Below are positions 1-3,913 of a stretch of DNA of 6,042 nucleotides, piece after piece. The notes under the pieces are model-generated. The model made no database searches and was not told where the DNA came from. It saw only the letters and a list, made by a program, of their open reading frames with translations. The first letter of the stretch is position 1. Every line of letters starts with the position of its first letter. The DNA comes from Gammaproteobacteria bacterium (GTDB taxonomy: Bacteria > Pseudomonadota > Gammaproteobacteria > Chromatiales > Chromatiaceae). The stretch covers positions 1 through 6,042 of the forward strand of contig JABDQZ010000011.1 of the NCBI GenBank assembly GCA_013041975.1, in the 5' to 3' direction. The position numbers were made by a program, and so were the translations under genes.

Positions 1-29
1 AGATCATCCTGTGTTGACAGGCAGAAATA

Positions 30-69
30 AAAAAAGCGCGAGCCACCGTCAGGTAGCCCACGCTTTTTT
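30..69 (-). terminator. Intrinsic terminator after rplI, symmetric and probably bidirectional
   Basis: On the minus strand an 18-bp hairpin begins 45 nt after the rplI stop codon. Arms 69-52 and 47-30 pair without mismatch if three G-U wobbles are allowed, around the 4-nt loop TGAC (51-48). The GC-rich core is flanked by six A on one side and seven T on the other. It therefore has a U-tract when transcribed in either direction and could also stop transcripts arriving on the plus strand. It ends the rpsF-rpsR-DUF2232-rplI operon. A smaller hairpin, CCTGT-GTTG-ACAGG (8-21), lies beyond it without a T-tract. Confidence 0.92.
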
Positions 70-114
70 AGGGATATATTGTTTTAACTACCTGAAATCT
101 CAGGTAATCAGCAA

Positions 115-567
115 TTATTCTGCTGCAACAATCTCCACTTTGACCGTTGCGTTCACATCAGAATGTAAATGTACGGCAACTTCGTATTCACCCGTTGAGT
201 GGAATGCACCTTCCGGCATTCTGACTTCACTACGGGCCAGTTCGACACCAGCAGCACTGACAGCTTCTGCAATATCAGTGGTACCAACAGAACCAAACAG
301 CTTACCTTCCTCACCAGCATTGTGAGTGATGGTAATCGTACCCAGTGCCTCTATTTTAACCTTGCGGCCTTCTGCTGCAGAGAGTTTCTCGGCAGCGACC
401 TTTTCAAGTTCGCTGCGCTTGGCTTCAAACTCAGCAACATTGGCAGCAGTCGCTGGCAAAGCCTTGCCCTTTGGCAGTAAAAAGTTACGACCGTAGCCGG
501 ACTTAACATTCACCTTGTCACCCAAAGCACCAAGGTTTTCAATTTTTTCCAGTAAAATAACTTGCAT
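115..567 (-). CDS. rplI: 50S ribosomal protein L9
   Basis: L9 binds domain V of 23S rRNA near the base of the L1 stalk and helps maintain reading frame. The 150-residue product has the usual full length. The N-terminal domain starts MQVILLEKIENLGALGD, and the family signature of spaced Gly, Val, Gly-Tyr, Asn-Phe-Leu and Gly residues spans about positions 13-36. A long Lys/Glu/Ala-rich connecting helix (about 41-75) follows, then the C-terminal domain with the GKLFGSVG segment. The ATG at 567 is the only sensible start because the sequence begins exactly at the family N-terminus; purine-rich AGGGG and AGGA stretches lie just upstream. It is the last gene of the operon, 30 nt after the membrane protein gene, and is followed by the strong terminator at 30-69. 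Nothing is unusual in the protein. Confidence 0.98.
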   Translation of the reverse strand: MQVILLEKIENLGALGDKVNVKSGYGRNFLLPKGKALPATAANVAEFEAKRSELEKVAAEKLSAAEGRKVKIEALGTITITHNAGEEGKLFGSVGTTDIAEAVSAAGVELARSEVRMPEGAFHSTGEYEVAVHLHSDVNATVKVEIVAAE

Positions 568-597
568 TATCCTATACCCCTGTTAAACAAAATCTTT

Positions 598-1512
598 TCA
601 ATCACCCTCTTTGGAGGAGGGTACATTTTTCCTGAAATTCATCCAGGAATCGGTAAAACCTGTCATTGCCAGCGCCGTCATCACATATGGCATGGCAATC
701 AGCAGTAAAACGTAGATCCCGGTTATCCAGACTACGTTTGCATTAATACGCTTTAACAACGCATGTGTTACTGCCAGCCCCAGCAAAAAATACGTTACCA
801 GCATCAGCTTGCCTACAGCGATCAGCCATTCTGGCGGCTCGCCCAGCAACACCCACAACAATACGGGCGCAGCAAGAAAAGTCAGACCCTGGTGGTAGCT
901 CATCTGTCTGAACTCCTCGCCAAAACCACCGGGGTTAAACAGCAAAGCCTGCCACCATCTGGCAATAAATATCACGACCACCATCTGCAACAGAAAGCCT
1001 GTAGCCATGATGGCTGTCATCCAGCTTGATAAAGCCATCAGAATTTTATCAAAATCCTGGCCGCTCGCTTCAAGCTGGCCACTGTCTACAAACATCTGCA
1101 ACGGCTCTTTGATAACACCTTCCCAGAAGGCGGATGCATCCCCGATAAACAGGTAAAAATACCCGACTACCAGTAGCGAGATCGCCAGTGTCGCCTGGAT
1201 CACCAGACCAAGAGAGCGGCTGTATCTCAACAGGCTTGCCAGTAACCACACAGGTAACCAGAGAGCCAGAATAAAAACCATTGCAGGCATGACGTCTGCA
1301 AACAGCAAGTAACTTAAAATACTACTTGCTACTGAGCTGGCAATAATGACCAGCATTCCCTCCTGCGGGCCATGTCTTAAAGTAACCAGGCCGGCAGCAG
1401 AACCGCTTAACAGACTTAACGGAGCAAGTAACAGGGAAAGTATCGCCAGAACAGTGACAGACATAATGGCCTGCACACGTCCTTTCATTACAATCTGAGC
1501 CAGCCCACGCAT
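598..1512 (-). CDS. DUF2232/YybS-type integral membrane protein in the ribosomal protein operon
   Basis: This 304-residue, very hydrophobic protein is of unknown function. I count about eight membrane segments: roughly 14-43, 52-72, 74-95, 101-123, 158-186, 208-224, 229-253 and 259-283. A polar loop lies at about 124-157 and the tail is charged (NFRKNVPSSKEGD). The motif NPGGFGEEFR at 193-202, just after the fifth segment, is what I remember as the most conserved part of the DUF2232 family. The position between rpsR and rplI is also where I remember such a gene in Pseudomonas. The ATG at 1512 has GGAA 6 nt upstream; the in-frame ATG at 1488 lacks a clear ribosome binding site. The stop is 30 nt before rplI, so the genes are almost certainly cotranscribed. 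The family call rests on memory, topology and position. Confidence 0.85.
   Translation of the reverse strand: MRGLAQIVMKGRVQAIMSVTVLAILSLLLAPLSLLSGSAAGLVTLRHGPQEGMLVIIASSVASSILSYLLFADVMPAMVFILALWLPVWLLASLLRYSRSLGLVIQATLAISLLVVGYFYLFIGDASAFWEGVIKEPLQMFVDSGQLEASGQDFDKILMALSSWMTAIMATGFLLQMVVVIFIARWWQALLFNPGGFGEEFRQMSYHQGLTFLAAPVLLWVLLGEPPEWLIAVGKLMLVTYFLLGLAVTHALLKRINANVVWITGIYVLLLIAMPYVMTALAMTGFTDSWMNFRKNVPSSKEGD
604..622 (-). other. Short hairpin at the 3' end of the DUF2232 gene, upstream of rplI
   Basis: ACCCTC (minus strand, 622-617) and GAGGGT (609-604) form a perfect 6-bp stem around a 7-nt loop, covering the last codons of the membrane protein gene. It lies about 36 nt before the rplI start. 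No U-tract follows directly, so it is not a convincing terminator. It may be an mRNA processing or stability element, or chance. Confidence 0.3.
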
Positions 1513-1529
1513 CAGCGGTTCCAGTCATA

Positions 1530-1556
1530 AACGCAGCATCAGAAACATGCTGCGTT
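1530..1556 (-). repeat. Perfect 10-bp inverted repeat between rpsR and the DUF2232 gene
   Basis: AACGCAGCAT (1530-1539) and ATGCTGCGTT (1547-1556) are exact reverse complements separated by 7 nt. In the minus-strand transcript this gives a stable stem-loop 7 nt after the rpsR stop codon. It ends 17 nt before the ATG of the membrane protein gene. Only UUUAU follows it, which is too weak for an efficient terminator. It could attenuate read-through, mark an RNase cleavage site or protect the upstream 3' end, lowering membrane protein output relative to S6 and S18. The hairpin is seen; its role is inferred. Confidence 0.6.
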
Positions 1557-1563
1557 CAATCGA

Positions 1564-1788
1564 TCAATGTCCGTCAGTGAATGGCATTAATGCCAGGAAG
1601 CGGGCTCTTTTGATCGCGGTAGCAAGTTGACGCTGGTATTTCGCTCCAGTACCGGTAATACGGCTCGGAACGATTTTTCCAGACTCGCTGACATAACCTT
1701 TTAACAGATCGAGGTCTTTGAAATCGATCTCACAGGTATCATCATTGGTAAAACGGCAGAATCTTTTACGACGAAAATTACGTGACAT
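1564..1788 (-). CDS. rpsR: 30S ribosomal protein S18
   Basis: S18 binds 16S rRNA in the central domain as a heterodimer with S6. The 74-residue product has normal length and the canonical landmarks: an Arg-rich start (MSRNFRRKRFCRF), ESGKIVPSRITGT in the middle, and AKYQRQLATAIKRARFLALMPFTDGH at the C-terminal end. Two cysteines (C11 and C19) are present; C11 is shared with the E. coli protein, and there is no four-cysteine zinc pattern. The ATG at 1788 has an AGGAG ribosome binding site about 8 nt upstream. It lies 27 nt after rpsF, leaving no room for the priB gene found here in Enterobacteria. Confidence 0.98.
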   Translation of the reverse strand: MSRNFRRKRFCRFTNDDTCEIDFKDLDLLKGYVSESGKIVPSRITGTGAKYQRQLATAIKRARFLALMPFTDGH

Positions 1789-1815
1789 GGTTTATCTCCT
1801 GGTCAGACTATCGAA

Positions 1816-2166
1816 TTAAGCAGTAACTTCTTCAGCGCGCTCTTCTTTTTCCTGCTTGGCAAGAGGAGAAGGCGCGGTGATGGCTGTTTTCTGCTTGATG
1901 ACCAGATTACGTAAAACTGCATCGTTGAATTTGAATGCACTTTCCAGTTCAGCAAGAGCTTCACCGCTACATTCGATGTTCATTAATACATAGTGTGCTT
2001 TATGCAGTTTGTTGATCTGATAAGCTAACTGGCGACGGCCCCAGTCTTCAAGACGATGGACTGTGCCTTCTGATGATTCAACAATGCCGCGATATTTTTC
2101 AATCATCGCAGGCACCTGCTCACTCTGGTCCGGATGGACCATGAATACGACTTCATAGTGTCTCAT
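1816..2166 (-). CDS. rpsF: 30S ribosomal protein S6
   Basis: S6 is the partner of S18 on the 30S platform. The 116-residue product starts MRHYEVVFMVHPDQSEQVPAM and contains the typical LEDWGRRQLAYQINKLHKAHYVL segment (about 40-62). LRNLVIKQ follows near residue 85. The acidic tail (EKEERAEEVTA) replaces the Glu-rich tail modified by RimK in E. coli; whether it is modified here cannot be seen. The ATG at 2166 has AAGGA about 7 nt upstream. This is the first gene of the ribosomal protein operon and has its own promoter and leader. Confidence 0.98.
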   Translation of the reverse strand: MRHYEVVFMVHPDQSEQVPAMIEKYRGIVESSEGTVHRLEDWGRRQLAYQINKLHKAHYVLMNIECSGEALAELESAFKFNDAVLRNLVIKQKTAITAPSPLAKQEKEERAEEVTA

Positions 2167-2222
2167 TGTGTTTCCTTATGGTTAACAGCCACCCCGCAAA
2201 AGTCACGAGTGTGGCAAGAAAG
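2167..2222 (-). promoter_or_regulatory. rpsF 5' leader with a possible stem
   Basis: If transcription starts about 7 nt after the predicted -10 element, the mRNA leader is about 56 nt. GCCAC (2215-2211) can pair with GTGGC (2192-2188) around an 18-nt loop. Many rpsF leaders carry an S6:S18-binding structure with a CCG in a bulge, used for autoregulation. I find no CCG on the minus strand of this leader, so I do not call that riboregulator. The leader ends with the AAGGA ribosome binding site. Confidence 0.4.
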
Positions 2223-2228
2223 CGCGCG

Positions 2229-2257
2229 ATTCTACTGGTTTTGGCCAGAAGATGCAA
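2229..2257 (-). promoter_or_regulatory. Sigma70-like promoter of the rpsF operon
   Basis: On the minus strand TTGCAT (2257-2252) and TAGAAT (2234-2229) are separated by exactly 17 nt. The -10 matches the consensus at 5 of 6 positions and the -35 at 3 of 6 (TTG). The predicted start is near 2222. The promoter begins about 22 nt after the dsrE-like stop codon. No terminator with a T-tract was found between, so some read-through from the sulfur genes into rpsF is possible. CTCTG-GTCG-CAGAG (2273-2260) is a small hairpin without a T-tract. Confidence 0.65.
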
Positions 2258-2279
2258 CGCTCTGCGACCAGAGGGGCAT

Positions 2280-2885
2280 TCACATAAACAGATTCACATC
2301 GGCTTTCAGAGCTTTTGGCAGAAAACTGGCGGCACCGACCCATTCTTCTATCTCAGGGATGAATTCATCCTTGCTGTATTCAAACAGATCGACAGTCATC
2401 TGACAGGCTACAAGTTTCACATCGGCCTCGACACACATTTCCCGTAATTCGTCGATTCGAGCGATGCCCTTGCTGTCCATGGTCTTGCGCATCATTGAAG
2501 TCGCCATGTTTTCAAAACCCGGCATCAGTGACATCACGGAAGTTGGCAATGAAACCTCCTTTCCCTTCATCCAGGAAGGCCCGCTGGGCAGTTTCATCGG
2601 CATGGCAGGATTACCCAGCGGCGTCACCTTCAAATTCATGTTTTTTTTCAACAGGCTCAAACCGTAAAAGGTAAAAAATATCGACACATCCCAACCCAGT
2701 GCCGCGGCTGTAGAAGCCAGAATAAAGGGAGGATAAGCCTGATCCAGTGTTCCCTTGGTAGAGATAATGGTCATGGCTGGCGTATGGTCAGCTTCCCTTT
2801 CAGTAATTTTTTCTTCAAAACGCTGATCAAACCAGCGGTTTAATTCATTGACTGACATATCCTGTATTTCAGCGGTGTTGTTCAT
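2280..2885 (-). CDS. DsrE2-type DsrE/DsrF/DrsH-like sulfur-transfer protein
   Basis: Members of this group are thought to accept or donate sulfane sulfur together with TusA-type carriers. From the ATG at 2885 the product has 201 residues. A charged helical N-terminus (about 1-35) is followed by the core start TIISTKGTLDQAYPPF (39-54). A long hydrophobic stretch, ILASTAAALGWDVSIFFTFYGLSLL (about 55-79), matches the family's first conserved block. The second block is KLVACQMTVDLF (157-168), with C161 as the probable persulfide-carrying cysteine; C151 is the only other cysteine. The chain ends in the usual NLF motif. ATG 2885 is preferred because GGGAG lies 7 nt upstream. A GTG at 2909 would add 8 residues and overlap the tusA-like stop as GTGA. 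The gene is 20 nt after the TusA-like gene, clearly one transcription unit. Cellular location is uncertain: the hydrophobic block may be core strand and helix or membrane-associated. Confidence 0.88.
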   Translation of the reverse strand: MNNTAEIQDMSVNELNRWFDQRFEEKITEREADHTPAMTIISTKGTLDQAYPPFILASTAAALGWDVSIFFTFYGLSLLKKNMNLKVTPLGNPAMPMKLPSGPSWMKGKEVSLPTSVMSLMPGFENMATSMMRKTMDSKGIARIDELREMCVEADVKLVACQMTVDLFEYSKDEFIPEIEEWVGAASFLPKALKADVNLFM

Positions 2886-2905
2886 TTCACTTCTCCCGTT
2901 ATGCT

Positions 2906-3136
2906 TCACAATTTCTGAATTTGGAAAACAAAATCACCATCAGGCTGCTCTGAAGAGACCATTTGATGACCGGTCTGCGCACAAAATGCATCCAGGTCTT
3001 TGACTGAGCCCGGGTCAGTTGTCATCACTTCAAGGATTTCTCCAGAAGATATCGAGGCAATCGCTTTCTTGGTCTTCAATATGGGTAAAGGGCAGGTCAG
3101 TCCTCTTGCATCCAGTGTATTAGCTACTTCATTCAT
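2906..3136 (-). CDS. TusA-family sulfur carrier protein
   Basis: TusA-family proteins carry sulfur as a persulfide on a conserved Cys in a CPxP motif and pass it to DsrE-type partners. The 76-residue product has LDARGLTCPLPILKTKKAI at about 8-26, so C15 is the carrier cysteine within CPLP. DPGSVKDLDAFC (41-52) supplies the second conserved region with C52. Length matches single-domain members. The ATG at 3136 is chosen because AAGGAG lies 6 nt upstream. The upstream ATG at 3151 would add MKESS, lacks a ribosome binding site and lies around the predicted transcription start. The TCPLP core differs from the RCPEP of E. coli TusA, so this is more likely a paralogue paired with DsrE2 than the tRNA-thiolation TusA. 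A putative TetR operator lies about 22 nt upstream. Confidence 0.92.
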   Translation of the reverse strand: MNEVANTLDARGLTCPLPILKTKKAIASISSGEILEVMTTDPGSVKDLDAFCAQTGHQMVSSEQPDGDFVFQIQKL

Positions 3137-3155
3137 ACTACTCTCCTTCATGTAT

Positions 3156-3185
3156 ATTAGACCGGTCGGTCAAGTTGGGGGCCAA
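3156..3185 (-). promoter_or_regulatory. Predicted promoter of the tusA-dsrE pair
   Basis: On the minus strand TTGGCC (3185-3180; 4 of 6 consensus bases) and TCTAAT (3161-3156; 5 of 6) are 18 nt apart. Transcription would begin near 3149, just before the AAGGAG ribosome binding site at 3148-3143, giving a very short leader. The spacer is almost entirely filled by the putative operator, which fits repression by steric block. This is a prediction from matches only. Confidence 0.45.
3158..3174 (+). promoter_or_regulatory. Putative TetR operator 1, upstream of tusA-dsrE
   Basis: The 17-bp sequence TAGACCGGTCGGTCAAG is repeated exactly, in inverted orientation, at 3820-3836. Its core is a two-fold symmetric GACCG-GT-CGGTC, as expected for a TetR-family dimer site. 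It overlaps the spacer and the edge of the -10 of the predicted tusA promoter. Assignment to the adjacent regulator is inferred from proximity, symmetry and the second copy in the regulator's own upstream region. Confidence 0.8.
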
Positions 3186-3197
3186 AAAAAACCAGCC

Positions 3198-3806
3198 CTA
3201 GTTAATTACCTCATTTTCAATTCGCAATGTTTTGATAGCTGGCCCCAGAACCCTTACCACCTCAGGATCGTTACGGGTTTTAGCCAACAGAATGATGCCT
3301 TCGAGATAAGCCAGCATGGCAGCTGCAGTCGCCTGGGTATCAAGCGGAGCGATTTCACCCCGCTCTACCGCCTGTTCAAGTGTTTCATAAAAACGTGTAC
3401 TGGCTTTTTTGAAAACGGCGCTGATCCTGGCACGAATCACTTCGTCGCGGGTGCTGACTTCCAGGGCCAGGTTTCCGAACAAACAGCCGGGCATACGTCC
3501 CTCGAGATCTTTTGCAGCCTTTTGCCAGTAATAGGCAGCATCAATCATGTAATCAAGACGTTCCATGGGGGGTAACTGCTGATCAAATGCCTCGGCAACA
3601 AATCCATAGGCCCAGTCGTCAGCCATATCATCAATGACCGCCATGGCCAGATCCTGCTTGGATTTGAAGAAATGATAAAAACTGCCCTTCTGCACTTTTG
3701 CCAGATCGCAGATTTCCTTGATGCCAACATCGGCATAACTGCGACTGTGAAATAGCTCACGTGCAGTCGAAAGGATATTCGTCCGAGTGTCATTTAACGA
3801 CTTCAT
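3198..3806 (-). CDS. TetR/AcrR-family transcriptional regulator, possibly NemR-like
   Basis: The 202-residue protein has the standard TetR layout. The N-terminal DNA-binding domain (about 5-55) has the helix-turn-helix at about 27-47: VGIKEICDLAKVQKGSFYHF, followed by FKSKQDLA. The rest is a helical ligand-binding and dimerisation domain. Its segment MPGCLFGNLALEVS (105-118) resembles SGCLTVKLSAEV of E. coli NemR, where Cys106 senses electrophiles; here the Cys is C108. GC[LP] motifs occur in many TetR relatives, so this is suggestive only. C33 is the only other cysteine. The ATG at 3806 is the only start available: an in-frame TAG lies four codons upstream, and the GGGAG 1 nt before the ATG is too close to work as a normal ribosome binding site. 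Matching 17-bp operators on both sides suggest autoregulation and control of both neighbouring units. Confidence 0.93.
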   Translation of the reverse strand: MKSLNDTRTNILSTARELFHSRSYADVGIKEICDLAKVQKGSFYHFFKSKQDLAMAVIDDMADDWAYGFVAEAFDQQLPPMERLDYMIDAAYYWQKAAKDLEGRMPGCLFGNLALEVSTRDEVIRARISAVFKKASTRFYETLEQAVERGEIAPLDTQATAAAMLAYLEGIILLAKTRNDPEVVRVLGPAIKTLRIENEVIN

Positions 3807-3812
3807 GCTCCC

Positions 3813-3841
3813 AGACTAGCTTGACCGACCGGTCTAGTCAA
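3813..3841 (-). promoter_or_regulatory. Predicted tetR promoter, possibly giving a leaderless mRNA
   Basis: On the minus strand TTGACT (3841-3836; 5 of 6) and TAGTCT (3818-3813; 3 of 6) are separated by exactly 17 nt. That spacer is essentially operator 2. Counting 7 nt from the -10 places the start at 3806, the A of the tetR ATG. An alternative is the perfect TATAAT at 3856-3851, which lacks a good -35 and would give a leader of about 38 nt containing the operator. Confidence 0.45.
3820..3836 (-). promoter_or_regulatory. Putative TetR operator 2, in the tetR/aldehyde dehydrogenase divergent region
   Basis: This is the exact reverse complement of operator 1: on the plus strand it reads CTTGACCGACCGGTCTA. 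It has the same GACCG-N2-CGGTC symmetry and is embedded in further short inverted repeats: GACTAG (3814-3819) with CTAGTC (3834-3839), and CTTGAC (3820-3825) with GTCAAG (3837-3842). Its position 14 nt upstream of the tetR ATG fits autorepression. It is 77 nt before the aldehyde dehydrogenase ATG, close enough for control of that gene too. Confidence 0.8.
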
Positions 3842-3859
3842 GAAAAAATCATTATAGAT

Positions 3860-3889
3860 TTGAAGATTGCTTTTATTCTGGTCTATGGT
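3860..3889 (+). promoter_or_regulatory. Weak candidate promoter of the aldehyde dehydrogenase gene
   Basis: TTGAAG (3860-3865; 4 of 6) and TATGGT (3884-3889; 4 of 6) are 18 nt apart and would start transcription near 3896, just before the GAGGAG ribosome binding site at 3899-3904. The isolated half-site-like GGTCTA (3880-3885) overlaps the -10. No better pair was found in the AT-rich region, so this call is tentative. Confidence 0.3.
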
Positions 3890-3898
3890 TACGTAACC
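3887..3898. promoter_or_regulatory. Perfect 12-bp palindrome before the aldehyde dehydrogenase ribosome binding site
   Basis: GGTTACGTAACC is fully self-complementary and ends directly before the GAGGAG ribosome binding site. It is unlike the TetR operator, so it may be a site for a second dimeric regulator. As RNA it forms only a 4-bp stem with an ACGT loop. No other copy was noticed in the window. Function unknown. Confidence 0.4.
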
Positions 3899-3913
3899 GA
3901 GGAGACAACAGAA

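Noticed and set aside
14..19. TTGACA on the plus strand near the left edge
   Set aside because: No -10 element lies at a suitable distance; the region downstream is the terminator hairpin.
568..591. Separate promoter directly upstream of rplI (TTGAAA with TATAGG)
   Set aside because: The spacing is 19 nt and the predicted start would fall within or after the rplI start codon, so it is not usable.
2134..2447. Two plus-strand open frames over the rpsF promoter and the DsrE2 3' end
   Set aside because: They overlap the rpsF start, promoter and the DsrE2 coding region, and their translations look like low-quality shadow sequence.
3184..3242. Possible tetR terminator using the T8 tract (3191-3184, minus strand)
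   Set aside because: Only a 5-bp CCAGC/GCTGG stem with a loop of about 40 nt (3242-3238 with 3196-3192) precedes the T run. A 4-bp GGGC/GCCC alternative surrounds it. Neither is a convincing intrinsic terminator.
3000..3575. 191-codon open frame on the plus strand across the TusA-like gene and tetR
   Set aside because: It lies antisense to two well-supported genes, has no recognisable protein features and spans the operator region. It is a shadow frame.
3761..3913. N-terminal extension of the aldehyde dehydrogenase back to ATG 3761
   Set aside because: It would overlap tetR and the operator, has no family similarity, and the ATG at 3914 has a good GAGGAG ribosome binding site and matches the family N-terminus.
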